A stretch of DNA of 30,471 nucleotides from JABDBK01 sp964453575 (GTDB lineage Bacteria > Pseudomonadota > Gammaproteobacteria > DSM-16500), in the NCBI GenBank assembly GCA_964453575.1, contig CAYVRW010000014.1, positions 1-30,471 of the forward strand. Reading direction: 5' to 3'. Within the stretch, counting starts at the first letter, position 1. Each line of letters begins with the position of its first letter. Below, one piece after another: positions 7,128 through 15,923 of the stretch. The notes below the pieces were generated by a model. It worked only from the letters and a program-made list of their open reading frames with translations. It was not told where the DNA came from and searched no databases. A program made the position numbers and the translations under genes.

Positions 7128-8153
7128 ATGAAATATAAACGAAAACTGATAGTCGTAACTTTAATCATAGCTCTGATCGCAAGCTACGGCTTATACCGCA
7201 TGCTTCATTCATCTTTTCCACCACAAGATGTAAAAGTGGTTGAAGTAGAACAGGCGCAACTTAAAGATATCGAGCAAACCGCTGATTTTATTGGCACCAT
7301 TAAATCAGAACAAGCAACCATGTTAATTGCCAAATCTGGCGGTATTTTAAATCGTATCGCCAATGCGGGTCAGCATGTGAAAAAAGGCCAGATTATCGCA
7401 AAAATTGAAAGTAAAAATATCGATCGCAATTATACGCTTTCAACACAAATGGAACAGCTTGCCAAAGTACAATATGATAGATATAACCAACTTTATAAAA
7501 CTGGCGTGACAAGCAAAAGCGCTATGGAAGAAAAAAAATCGAATTGGATGGAATATCAAAAGAGAATGTCAGATGCTAAAATTGCCATGGAAGAAAATAG
7601 TATTTATGCGCCCTTTGACGGTATCGTGGGAATCTTTAAAATTCGCGAAGGTTCGCAAGTGCAAGCAGGTGATGCACTGGTTACGCTTTATGATCCATCG
7701 TCTACTATTGTTGAGTTTGATGTGCCTATTTCTATTGTTGCTACTGTTCAAGATGGGAATACCGTATATATTAACCATAAGTCATACCCTTTAACATCTA
7801 TCCAACATATGCTAGATGAAGATACCCATATGTCGCCTGCCTATGTGCGTATTGCATGTAATGATTGCATTATTGGCTCAAATGTTGATGTGTCTTTGGT
7901 GACCAAACAAAAAAAATCCGTGATTGTTATTCCTTATGAAGCAATATTTTTAAGTAATGGAAAAACGTTTGTTTATACAGTCAATGAAAATAAAGCAGCG
8001 CTCACGCCGGTTCAGCTTGGATTAAGAAATAAAGAATCCATAGAAATTGTTTCGGGTTTGAAACCTAAAGACGCTGTTATTATTCGAGGACAGGCCCGTA
8101 TTTATCCTGGGGCTGCCGTCAAACTATCGTCACCCATTAAAAATGCTGGCTAA
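7128..8153 (+). CDS. RND efflux periplasmic adaptor (membrane fusion protein, HlyD/AcrA type)
   Basis: 341 residues. A single N-terminal membrane anchor (about residues 5-23) precedes a periplasmic part. The two halves of the lipoyl-like domain are visible, GGILNRIANAGQHVKKGQ and APFDGIVG with EGSQVQAGD, separated by a short alpha-hairpin (about residues 100-150) that would reach the outer-membrane channel. The beta-barrel and membrane-proximal domains follow. I start at ATG 7128, with GGAAGG 6 bases upstream; an in-frame TTG at 7095 would lie within the hairpin loop and lacks a binding site. The pump gene begins 5 bases after the stop, so they form one operon. Substrate is unknown. No TolC-like gene is adjacent, so a channel encoded elsewhere must be used. 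Confidence 0.9.
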   Translation: MKYKRKLIVVTLIIALIASYGLYRMLHSSFPPQDVKVVEVEQAQLKDIEQTADFIGTIKSEQATMLIAKSGGILNRIANAGQHVKKGQIIAKIESKNIDRNYTLSTQMEQLAKVQYDRYNQLYKTGVTSKSAMEEKKSNWMEYQKRMSDAKIAMEENSIYAPFDGIVGIFKIREGSQVQAGDALVTLYDPSSTIVEFDVPISIVATVQDGNTVYINHKSYPLTSIQHMLDEDTHMSPAYVRIACNDCIIGSNVDVSLVTKQKKSVIVIPYEAIFLSNGKTFVYTVNENKAALTPVQLGLRNKESIEIVSGLKPKDAVIIRGQARIYPGAAVKLSSPIKNAG

Positions 8154-8158
8154 TTATA

Positions 8159-11100
8159 ATGAAATTAACAAGTTATTTTATAAAACATCCTGTCATTGCA
8201 TTGATATTAAATGCAATGATACTCATCGTGGGTATCTTATGTTTTAATCTTTTGTCATTACGAGAATACCCAGAAATTCATTTTCCGAATGTCACTATCC
8301 ATAGTTTTTATCCTAATGCCAGCGCTGAATTAGTCGAAAGCTCAGTGACTTATCCTCTCGAAGACCAATTAGCAGGTATAGAAGGTATAGAATCAATCGC
8401 ATCTTTTTCAAAACATGGTAGAAGTACGATTGATTTAAGTTTCAAAAACGGCACTTCTATTGATAGAGCCATGCTTTCAATTCGTGAAGCTATTGGTCTT
8501 GCGCGTATGCAGTTGCCTGCTGATGTCAAAGACCCCATTGTAGAACGACAAACAGTTGCAAGCGGTGTGCCATTTATCGTTTTGTCACTTGAATCTACAA
8601 CCATGGATTTTGCTGCGTTAACGCATTATGCCAATCTTAATTTAAAAAACGCATTTAGAGGTGTTAAAGGGGTGGCTTCAGCTCAGGTATGGGGACAGCC
8701 TTATACTTATGATATTGTATTAAATCCGAAAAAAATGTATGCCTTTGGTGTTAATACCGATCAAATTTTTGCGGCGATACTGCGCGGTAATTTATCATTG
8801 CCTGTGGGGAAATTTCAAAATGAAACACCTGCCACATTAAATGCTGAATTAAAAAATATTGGTGACTATGAAAACCTGGTCGTAAAAGAAAAAAATAACA
8901 AACAAAATCCTGTTTTATTAAAAAATGTTGCCGATATTAACCTTAAAACTGATAATGAAACCTTTCGTGTACGCATTAATGGTAAGCCCGGCCTTGCTAT
9001 TGCCATCAATCGCACCAATGATGGCAATCCCATCGAAGTTTCTCGTTTAGTGGAAGAAAAACTCAAAGAATTACAAACGCGATTGCCCGAAGGGCTTAAG
9101 ATTAATATCATTTCAGATCAAGCTGACTTTGTAAAATCCTCGCTTAGCAATATCCAATCCTCAATTTTTGAGGCAGTTTTATTTGTATTAATCATTGTTT
9201 TTTTGTTCTTGCGCAATCTCAAGGCGACGTTAATTCCTTTGGTGACAATCCCTATTTCGTTAATGGGCTCTTTTATATTTTTAAAACTTTTTGGATATTC
9301 TATTAACATTTTAACATTAATGGCGATGGTACTGGCCGTGGGGTTAGTGGTGGATGATGCCATTGTCGTGTTAGAAAATATTCAAAGACATATTGAAAAC
9401 GGTTTATCGCCGCTTGAAGCAGCATTAAAAGGCTCACGAGAAATAGGTTTTGCCATCGTTGCGATGACGCTGACCCTCACCAGCGTTTATGCGCCGCTAG
9501 CTTTTATTAGCGGTACCATTGGACAATTATTCTCTGAATTTGCTGTGGCCCTTGCCGGCAGTGTCTTGATTTCCGGTATTGTTGCGCTCACGCTATCACC
9601 ACTGATGTGCGGCAAAACACTTTCCAAAAAAGAAAAACCTTTATGGCCTAAGATTGATATTTTTATAGAAAAACTTAGCAAAAAATATCATGCAATGTTA
9701 ACCAAGGTCATCGCTTATAAAAAAACATGTCTTTTCATCATAGTTAGCATATTTATTTCAATATTTTATTTAGCAAACCATATTCCCAAAGAAATGGCAC
9801 CTAAAGAAGACCGTGGTTTAATAGGTGTTTATCTGCCGCCTGTTCCTGGTAAAGATATTAATTTTATGGAATCAAAATTACAGCGTGTAGAAGAAATCGT
9901 GCGACCTATTAAAGAAGCGCGGGATACTCTGATTTTTATGGGTGATTGGGGTGGAACAGTAGTAATGCCTCTTAAGTCGCAGTCAAATCGCAATCGCTCG
10001 GCATCCGATATCATTAATTCATTACGTCCACAGGTTTCACAACTTCCATCTGTTGATGCTTTTCCATGGAGTTGGGATTCAGGTCTTCCAGGTATGGATG
10101 ACTCTGTTCTTGGTTCTGAATTATCAGTAACGATTTCAACGACTGATTCATTCAGAGAACTGTTCAATCAAATTGAAAAATTACGAAACGCTTTAGATAC
10201 AGGAAAATTATTTCAAGGTATTAGACATGATTTAAAACTTGATACTCCTGGTTATCGCATCGATTTATTAAGTAATGAAATATCTAATCTTAATTTGAAT
10301 GCATCGCAATTAGCAAAAACCATTGAAGTTTTCTTCAGCGGCGATAAGTCATTAACGTTTGCCAAAGACGGTATTTTATATAGCGTAACCTTAAAAGGTG
10401 ATAAATCACCATGGTCACTTAATGAATTATATGTCACAAATCCTGCCGGTAAACGTATTTCATTAGGTGCTGTGGCTAATTTAGTACCTGTTGCCCAGCC
10501 TGATAAATTATTTCATTATAATCAAATGCGCTCAGCCAAGCTAACAGCCAATTTGATGCCAGGGGACAAAATCGAAAGCGCCATGACAAAATTAAAAGAT
10601 AGCGTTGATGAAAATCTTCCTTCGAATTATAAAATTTCATGGCAAGGTGCAGCAAAAGCCTATTCAGAATCGCAAATGATGATGGCTATCTTGTTCTTTT
10701 TATCAGTGATATTTATCTTTGCTATTTTGTCAGCACAGTTTGAAAATTTTATTGATCCTTTTATTATTTTGTTAACCGTTCCGCTTGCGTGCGCCGGTGC
10801 ATTGTTTTTCGTATGGCTATGCGGCCAGACTATGAATATTTACACTCAAGTAGGCTTGATTACTTTAATAGGCTTGATCAGCAAACATGGTATTTTAATT
10901 GTTGAATTTGCCAATCAATTAAGAAAAGAAAATCTACCTATCATAGAAGCTATTATAAAATCCGCATCGTTACGGTTAAGGCCGATTTTAATGACCACGG
11001 GTGCTATGATATTTGGTGCCATTCCTCTTTTATTATCAAAAAGCGCAGGCTATGAATCACGCCATGTAATTGGTACGGTGCTTATCGGCGGTTTGAGTGT

Positions 11101-11209
11101 AGGGACGTTGTTTACCTTGTTTATATTGCCTACACTTTATGTGATGATTAAAAGTTTAGAGCAAATATTAATCAAAAAAGCAAGGATTAACCTGATCAAT
11201 ACTGAATAA
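8159..11209 (+). CDS. RND-family inner-membrane efflux transporter (HAE-1/AcrB-like)
   Basis: 1016 residues, the usual length for proton-driven RND pumps. The N-terminus has the first membrane helix and the typical LREYPEIHFPNVTI segment, followed by the porter domain; helices TM2-TM6 lie around residues 335-470. The proton-relay Asp pair is D399-D400 in GLVVDDAIVVLEN, and the matching Lys is K909 in GLISKHGILIVEF, as in AcrB (D407, D408, K940). A second periplasmic half and TM8-TM12 complete the repeat. It forms a trimer that exports small molecules through the adaptor encoded just upstream. All relay residues are present, so it should work; the substrate cannot be read from sequence. The binding site before ATG is weak, consistent with coupling to the upstream gene. 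Confidence 0.93.
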   Translation: MKLTSYFIKHPVIALILNAMILIVGILCFNLLSLREYPEIHFPNVTIHSFYPNASAELVESSVTYPLEDQLAGIEGIESIASFSKHGRSTIDLSFKNGTSIDRAMLSIREAIGLARMQLPADVKDPIVERQTVASGVPFIVLSLESTTMDFAALTHYANLNLKNAFRGVKGVASAQVWGQPYTYDIVLNPKKMYAFGVNTDQIFAAILRGNLSLPVGKFQNETPATLNAELKNIGDYENLVVKEKNNKQNPVLLKNVADINLKTDNETFRVRINGKPGLAIAINRTNDGNPIEVSRLVEEKLKELQTRLPEGLKINIISDQADFVKSSLSNIQSSIFEAVLFVLIIVFLFLRNLKATLIPLVTIPISLMGSFIFLKLFGYSINILTLMAMVLAVGLVVDDAIVVLENIQRHIENGLSPLEAALKGSREIGFAIVAMTLTLTSVYAPLAFISGTIGQLFSEFAVALAGSVLISGIVALTLSPLMCGKTLSKKEKPLWPKIDIFIEKLSKKYHAMLTKVIAYKKTCLFIIVSIFISIFYLANHIPKEMAPKEDRGLIGVYLPPVPGKDINFMESKLQRVEEIVRPIKEARDTLIFMGDWGGTVVMPLKSQSNRNRSASDIINSLRPQVSQLPSVDAFPWSWDSGLPGMDDSVLGSELSVTISTTDSFRELFNQIEKLRNALDTGKLFQGIRHDLKLDTPGYRIDLLSNEISNLNLNASQLAKTIEVFFSGDKSLTFAKDGILYSVTLKGDKSPWSLNELYVTNPAGKRISLGAVANLVPVAQPDKLFHYNQMRSAKLTANLMPGDKIESAMTKLKDSVDENLPSNYKISWQGAAKAYSESQMMMAILFFLSVIFIFAILSAQFENFIDPFIILLTVPLACAGALFFVWLCGQTMNIYTQVGLITLIGLISKHGILIVEFANQLRKENLPIIEAIIKSASLRLRPILMTTGAMIFGAIPLLLSKSAGYESRHVIGTVLIGGLSVGTLFTLFILPTLYVMIKSLEQILIKKARINLINTE

Positions 11210-11275
11210 TATCTACCATTTCTTGAGAATCGTCTTATAATACCATCCCACTAACTACCATACGTGGAGAAAATT

Positions 11276-12391
11276 ATGTTAATCGGTGTTCCAAAAGAGA
11301 TTAAAAATAACGAATTTCGGCTTGGGCTTATTCCTAGCAGTGTGCGAGAGCTGGTTTCCAATGGTCATCAAGTCATTGTGCAGCATGATGCAGGACTAGG
11401 TATAGGCATAGATGATGCTGCATTTGAGCAGGCTGGCGCGAGTATTGTGCAAACGGCGGAAGAAATTTTTGCCAAAGCAGATATGGTTATCAAGGTCAAA
11501 GAACCGCAAAAACAAGAATGCTTGATGTTGCGAGACGGTCAAATTTTATTCACATACTTGCATTTGGCTCCAGACCCAGAACAAGCGCGTTTGCTTAAAG
11601 AATCGGGTTGTATTGCTATTGCTTATGAAACAGTGACCAATAAATTCGGTGGTTTGCCGCTTTTAGCGCCCATGAGTGAAGTAGCCGGCCGTATGGCGAT
11701 ACAAGCAGGCGCGACTAGCTTGGAAATTACCAATAAAGGCAGCGGTATTCTATTAGGCGGTGTTCCTGGTGTTGCTCCCGCAAAAGTCGTGGTATTAGGC
11801 GGCGGGGTAGTGGGCACTAACTCCGTACGTGTTGCCATGGGCATGGGTGCTCGCGTCGTGGTGATTGATAAGTCATTGGACCGATTAAATCATTTAGATT
11901 TACAGTTTGGTTCACGCATTATGACGGTTTATTCAACTACAGATGCCATTGAACGACATATTGCAACGGCAGATTTAGTGGTTGGCGCCGTGCTCATTCC
12001 TGGCGGTTCAGCGCCACGTTTAGTGACTCGTGACATGCTGAAAAACATGCGTCATGGCTCAGTGATGGTTGATGTTTCCATTGACCAAGGCGGTTGTTTT
12101 GAGACAAGTAAACCAACCACGCATCAAAATCCAACGTATATTGTCGATGGTATCGTCCATTACTGTGTATCGAACATGCCTGGCGCGGTACCCAGAACAT
12201 CCACTTTTGCATTAAATAACGCGACTTTACCATTCGTTTTAGCATTAGCTAATAAAGGTTATAAAGAGGCCTTGATGCTTGATCCGCATTTATTGAATGG
12301 ATTGAATGTTTATCGAGGTAAATATACGCATAAAGCAGTGGCGGATGCGCTAAAAGTTGAGTACACGCCGGCGGGAAGTTTGTTGCAATAG
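11276..12391 (+). CDS. ald: Alanine dehydrogenase
   Basis: 371 residues from ATG 11276, preceded by GGAG at 11266-11269; the in-frame GTG at 11264 overlaps this binding site and was rejected. It converts L-alanine plus NAD+ to pyruvate, ammonia and NADH in the cytoplasm. The family residues sit at canonical positions: R15 in NNEFRLG, K75 in IKVKEP, H96 in TYLHLAPD, and the catalytic Asp in DVSIDQGGCFETSKPTTH. The Rossmann motif is VLGGGVVGTNSV. A TATAAT at 11236-11241 may be its -10 but no fitting -35 is seen. A palindromic repeat lies 18 bases after the stop, where the gene converges with an oppositely oriented one. Confidence 0.95.
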   Translation: MLIGVPKEIKNNEFRLGLIPSSVRELVSNGHQVIVQHDAGLGIGIDDAAFEQAGASIVQTAEEIFAKADMVIKVKEPQKQECLMLRDGQILFTYLHLAPDPEQARLLKESGCIAIAYETVTNKFGGLPLLAPMSEVAGRMAIQAGATSLEITNKGSGILLGGVPGVAPAKVVVLGGGVVGTNSVRVAMGMGARVVVIDKSLDRLNHLDLQFGSRIMTVYSTTDAIERHIATADLVVGAVLIPGGSAPRLVTRDMLKNMRHGSVMVDVSIDQGGCFETSKPTTHQNPTYIVDGIVHYCVSNMPGAVPRTSTFALNNATLPFVLALANKGYKEALMLDPHLLNGLNVYRGKYTHKAVADALKVEYTPAGSLLQ

Positions 12392-12408
12392 ACGTAGTCA
12401 TTGCGAGG

Positions 12409-12470
12409 CGTAGGGTGGGGCCCGCACTTGTTGTGCGGGGAGTGAAGCGCGACGACGCGCCCACTCTACG
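12409..12470. repeat. Compound palindromic intergenic element (GTAGGGTGGG family)
   Basis: Outer arms CGTAGGGTGGG (12409-12419) and CCCACTCTACG (12460-12470) pair with one G-T mismatch. Inside are two further hairpins: CCCGCAC/GTGCGGG (12421-12427, 12433-12439) and GCGCG/CGCGC (around 12447-12460). The whole folds like a cloverleaf. The outer-arm sequence recurs at 28000-28033 and the inner CCGCACTTGTTG loop at 29554-29572, so this is a dispersed repeat family. It lies between the convergent ald and 12487 genes and could stop transcription from both sides. Confidence 0.75.
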
Positions 12471-12486
12471 TTCTACAAACTGACAC

Positions 12487-12963
12487 TCACCTGTTTTTAT
12501 GGACTGAGTAACGGCGCACTACGCCGAATGAGGGATCATCGAGGTCGCGGTTGAGTGTGGGGGGGCGAGGAGTAACATTGGGAATTTTTATATCTTTTTC
12601 TGGCTTATCATCCATTTTCGGAGTTTGTTTTTTTGCTAGATTATCTTTTTCAGCTTCTTTTTTAGTTACAAATTCTTCCACGGCAAGATGTTCGGAAAAA
12701 AGCTTTAGCTCGTTATATAATAGGCGAGCAATACATCTATTTTCATATGTCGGATGCTCGATTGCTTGATCAAGAGCACCTTGAACTTTCAAGGTTTTTT
12801 CCTCCAGCAATGCTTGGATCTTAGTTATCATTTCAGGAGCAAATTTATCACTAGCTTTGAGTTCTGCTACTATTTGAGTCCCTTGATCTCGTAATTCACT
12901 AAATCGTTCACATGCCAATGCTATTTCCTTGGTTAGGTTAAGCTTGCTGGTTTTTCTAAACAT
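12487..12963 (-). CDS. Hypothetical helical protein
   Basis: 158 residues, start ATG at 12963 with GAGGGG about 7 bases upstream. The first ~100 residues are predicted mainly helical and charged (repeated EIALACERFSELRD-like heptads), and the remaining third is a basic, Pro-rich, disordered-looking tail (KDIKIPNVTPRPPTLNRD) ending in VRRYSVHKNR. No signal peptide, membrane segment or known domain is seen. It converges with ald over the repeat at 12409-12470. No function can be assigned; such small, solitary helical proteins in Legionella-like genomes are sometimes translocated effectors, but nothing here proves that. Confidence 0.7.
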   Translation of the reverse strand: MFRKTSKLNLTKEIALACERFSELRDQGTQIVAELKASDKFAPEMITKIQALLEEKTLKVQGALDQAIEHPTYENRCIARLLYNELKLFSEHLAVEEFVTKKEAEKDNLAKKQTPKMDDKPEKDIKIPNVTPRPPTLNRDLDDPSFGVVRRYSVHKNR

Positions 12964-13131
12964 AATTTACCCCTCGTTTTCTATATAACTTATTGAATTG
13001 TACAACAAATTGCTTAAAATACTCTTAACAGTACTATAATTATACGATAAAAATTGAGCCCTTTGGACTTTTTATTGAATATATTGCTGTATCCTTTTGA
13101 TAAAATGGCAATTTTTGCAACCACAAGCATT

Positions 13132-14058
13132 TTATTCAAATGCATAACTACGCCGTATGTCATCATATCCCGCCTCTTGGTTTCCTTTTTCTATCATCCT
13201 CTTCAAATCAGGGTCGCCTGATCCTAACAACTCTTTGTAACGTAAACTATCCATAAAAAACTCATGGGCTTGTTTTGTTAACACATCAAGCAAGAGAGCA
13301 GATGAAAGACTATTTTTCAGCTGTTCTCTCGTTAGATCTGTTCCATAGTGTTCTTGATATTGCGCAACCGTCATTCTAAACGGGTTATTATTACCCATAT
13401 TTTCTTGGAATAGCGTATCCAGTAAATCAATGACACTATTAATTAAGATCTGAATTTCGATGGGTGTCATTTTATCCCCATCGCAGCAAAGCTTTTCAAT
13501 GACAGTCATTTGCTGTTTAAGTATCATTTTAAGATACTCAATACTATGATTGGATGGGCTTGCATAAAATGGATTGATGATCACTTCGGTTTGTTCCGGG
13601 CGTAGCAACTCAAATGATTGCACTGAATAAATAGGTAATACAGGTAATGCATGTTCAATTTCTGGAATTTTAGTAAAAAAACTCGTACCATGTCTTTCTA
13701 CCGTATCCGTCACATCTATTAAGATACCGTTGACGATACTTGAATCAATAGTGAGGACGGTACTTTGCGGGTTCCTTCGTTTTGCTAATTGATACGCGAC
13801 TTTTTTATCAGCAGTTGTTCCAACTAATTGTGTGCTGCCTTGATGCTTAGTAATATCTCTTGCGGTAATGGGATGTTGTATCTTAGAAAATCTAAAATAT
13901 AAAAGCTCTAATAGCTGCAATTTTATAGACTTAGCATGTATTACCCTATCTGCTCTATATACCTTTGCAAGGTTAGAGGGACTAACACCGGCTAAATGAT
14001 GATACATTGATCCGGCTACTTTAGTTATCTTTGACTGTAATGAATTACGTAAAAACAT
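13132..14058 (-). CDS. Unknown protein with ADP-ribosyltransferase-like motifs
   Basis: 308 residues, start ATG 14058 behind a strong GGAGGAG site (14061-14067). No family is recognised with certainty. The order of motifs suggests the R-S-E class of mono-ADP-ribosyltransferases: VYRADR with R35; QLVGTTADKKVAYQLAKRR with G80-T81-T82 where the STS strand would be, followed by a helix; a strand VLTIDSSIVNGILIDV; and PEQTEVIINPF with Q156-T-E158, a candidate Q-x-E catalytic turn. Residues ~175-308 form a separate helical region. If real, it would transfer ADP-ribose from NAD+ to a protein target, and in this context could be an effector. The match is by eye and the STS motif is degenerate, so this is a hypothesis. 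Neighbours give no further clue. The 168 bases after its stop (12964-13131) are AT-rich and hold no other gene that I see. Confidence 0.6.
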   Translation of the reverse strand: MFLRNSLQSKITKVAGSMYHHLAGVSPSNLAKVYRADRVIHAKSIKLQLLELLYFRFSKIQHPITARDITKHQGSTQLVGTTADKKVAYQLAKRRNPQSTVLTIDSSIVNGILIDVTDTVERHGTSFFTKIPEIEHALPVLPIYSVQSFELLRPEQTEVIINPFYASPSNHSIEYLKMILKQQMTVIEKLCCDGDKMTPIEIQILINSVIDLLDTLFQENMGNNNPFRMTVAQYQEHYGTDLTREQLKNSLSSALLLDVLTKQAHEFFMDSLRYKELLGSGDPDLKRMIEKGNQEAGYDDIRRSYAFE

Positions 14059-14100
14059 GTCTCCTCCAGTTTGTGTGCATTATTTATATAATCATGGTAA

Positions 14101-14118
14101 TACCGTAAAAATACGGTA
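14101..14118. promoter_or_regulatory. Perfect 7-bp inverted repeat upstream of the 13132-14058 gene
   Basis: TACCGTA (14101-14107) and TACGGTA (14112-14118) flank AAAA. It lies 43 bases upstream of the start of the minus-strand gene, next to a possible -10 (TATAAA on the minus strand, near 14084-14089). It could be an operator or a small hairpin; no regulator is evident. Confidence 0.35.
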
Positions 14119-14171
14119 CTATTATCGTATTAAAATTGTTAAGGAAATATTAATAGAACGATGTTTTGAAA

Positions 14172-14207
14172 AAGAAAATGCATTAATCAGCGAAATTGAT
14201 TATTTTC
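14172..14207 (-). terminator. Possible intrinsic terminator of the kbl-tdh run
   Basis: Read on the minus strand, TAATCA and TGATTA (14197-14202 and 14184-14189) form a six-pair stem round a seven-base loop, extended by GAAAAT/ATTTTC, followed by a T-rich tract. It overlaps the stop codon of the last gene in the run. The stem is AT-rich, so termination may be weak. Confidence 0.4.
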
Positions 14208-14901
14208 TTTCCAGTTGATCGACGTGATAATAATGCGTCAAACGAGGTTGCGAGATAGTCTGGCGGGGCGCCTCTTCAATAATGGGTTTTTTCTGAACAA
14301 TAAGTTTTTGCTGAATTAAAATTTCATGGTGTTGATTGCGCTTATAATCTTCTACACATTGATTAAGATCACGATTACGCATGGCCTCAAAATAAATCAC
14401 GGACGTGTTGCGTAATCTTTTCTCTTCGTGAAGCATGGCATATTTCCAAACGCCAAAAAACTCAGCCCATTGGAAATAAATAGCAGGGAGCACGCCCCCC
14501 GCATAAAATCGTGCGCCCGAGGTAAATTCCTGGCCAGTCCAATAAATAAGTTCCAATTCAGCATATTTTTTAAATTGAAAATATTGTTTTTCAGTCATCT
14601 CAACAGCTGCATGACTGTATTTATCTTTTAATGTCGCACGAATTCTTTCTTTTAATTTTTTTATGTCTTCAGCATTTAATTCTTCGTGCGGTAATAAAAA
14701 ATTGCCGAAATGTTTGCGGCGTTTTTTTTCTGATTCTAGATAATATTTAATAAGCGGGTCGAGTGCGTTAGAGCTTAATTCCTGTTCATGCCAAGCTAGA
14801 AAATTCATTTGCTCGTGAGACAAAGATTTGCCTTGTGCAAATGTTTTTATCATATCAGCCGAGCTATTATGAATGGGTTGAAGTATTAAGGTAGGTTTCA
14901 T
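14200..14901 (-). CDS. Hypothetical protein coupled to tdh
   Basis: 233 residues. Its ATG (14901-14899) overlaps the tdh stop in an ATGA junction, so translation is coupled to threonine dehydrogenase. The protein is hydrophilic and helical, with charged runs such as ESEKKRRKHF and KKLKERIRATLKDKY, and a central aromatic-rich stretch, GGVLPAIYFQWAEFFGVWKYA (about residues 134-154), that may be a buried helix or weak membrane segment. The C-terminal ~35 residues look disordered. No domain is recognised. Operon position hints at a link with threonine use, but many unrelated genes share such positions, so I assign no function. Confidence 0.75.
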   Translation of the reverse strand: MKPTLILQPIHNSSADMIKTFAQGKSLSHEQMNFLAWHEQELSSNALDPLIKYYLESEKKRRKHFGNFLLPHEELNAEDIKKLKERIRATLKDKYSHAAVEMTEKQYFQFKKYAELELIYWTGQEFTSGARFYAGGVLPAIYFQWAEFFGVWKYAMLHEEKRLRNTSVIYFEAMRNRDLNQCVEDYKRNQHHEILIQQKLIVQKKPIIEEAPRQTISQPRLTHYYHVDQLERK

Positions 14902-15923
14902 TCCCAGCTCATGATAACTTTGCCGCTTTGACCAGATAGCATGGTCTCAAAGGCTTGTTGATAATCATCGATATGAAATTCATGCGTAACCACGGGTGAA
15001 ATATCCAAACCGCTTTGTAACATGCTAATCATTTTATACCAGGTTTCAAACATTTCACGGCCATAAATCCCTTTAACCATCAAACCTTTCATGATGATTT
15101 GGTTCCAATCAATTTGTGTATCTTTAGGTAAAAATCCAAGGATCGCTACTTTTGCGGCATGATTCATATGCGTCAACATTTCATTGAAAGCGGTGGGATT
15201 GCCAGACATTTCCAGTCCCACATCAAACCCTTCACGCATGCCTAATGATTGCATGGCATCCTTCAGCGTGGTTTTTTGCACGTTTAATGACATGGTTGCA
15301 CCCATTTTTTTCGCAAGCGCCAGTCTGTATTCATTGATATCAGTAATCACAATATGCCGTGCACCAGCAAATCTTGCCACAGCAACCGCCATGATACCCA
15401 CAGGGCCTGCGCCGGTGATTAGCACATCTTCACCGACAAGATCAAAAGAAAGCGCAGTATGCGTTGCATTACCAAAGGGATCTAAAATAGACGCAATGGA
15501 ATCGTTAACATTATCTGGAATAGGGTAGGCATTAACAGCAGGAATAACCATGTATTCAGCAAAGCAACCTGTGCGTGTCACACCTACGCTGTCATTTTTT
15601 CTGCAAACATGACGTCTGCCCGCGCGGCAGTTTCGACAAAAACCACAAGCAATATGCCCTTCACCGGAAACGCGATCATGCAATTTAAAACCTTCTACGT
15701 GCTGCCCTATATCAACCACTTCGCCGATAAATTCATGTCCGGTCACAAGAGGCACAGGAACGTTTTGTTGTGCCCATGTGTCCCAATTATAAATATGAAT
15801 ATCCGTACCGCAAATGGCGGTTTTTTTAATTTTAACTAAAACGTCGTTATGTCCCATTTTAGGTTCTGGAACATCGGTTAACCATATGCCTTTTTCAGGC
15901 TTTGATTTAACTAATGCTTTCAT
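14898..15923 (-). CDS. tdh: L-threonine 3-dehydrogenase
   Basis: 341 residues, the same length as the E. coli enzyme. It oxidises L-threonine with NAD+ to 2-amino-3-ketobutyrate, the substrate of Kbl encoded just upstream. It is a zinc medium-chain dehydrogenase: catalytic-zinc C38 (in AICGTD), H63 and E64 (TGHEF), structural-zinc C93, C96, C99 and C107 (GFCRNCRAGRRHVC), and the GAGPVG nucleotide-binding turn. GGAG lies 9 bases before ATG. The gene start overlaps the kbl end by 17 bases and its stop overlaps the next gene, so it is the middle of a translationally coupled operon. Confidence 0.97.
   Translation of the reverse strand: MKALVKSKPEKGIWLTDVPEPKMGHNDVLVKIKKTAICGTDIHIYNWDTWAQQNVPVPLVTGHEFIGEVVDIGQHVEGFKLHDRVSGEGHIACGFCRNCRAGRRHVCRKNDSVGVTRTGCFAEYMVIPAVNAYPIPDNVNDSIASILDPFGNATHTALSFDLVGEDVLITGAGPVGIMAVAVARFAGARHIVITDINEYRLALAKKMGATMSLNVQKTTLKDAMQSLGMREGFDVGLEMSGNPTAFNEMLTHMNHAAKVAILGFLPKDTQIDWNQIIMKGLMVKGIYGREMFETWYKMISMLQSGLDISPVVTHEFHIDDYQQAFETMLSGQSGKVIMSWE

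Noticed and set aside
11223..11241. TTGAGA and TATAAT upstream of ald as a promoter
   Set aside because: The two hexamers are only 7 bases apart, so they cannot work as a -35/-10 pair.
12409..12470. Cloverleaf-like fold as a tRNA gene
   Set aside because: It lacks the tRNA consensus positions (T-loop GGTTCGAAT-like sequence, D-loop, anticodon-stem spacing) and is a multi-copy palindromic repeat.
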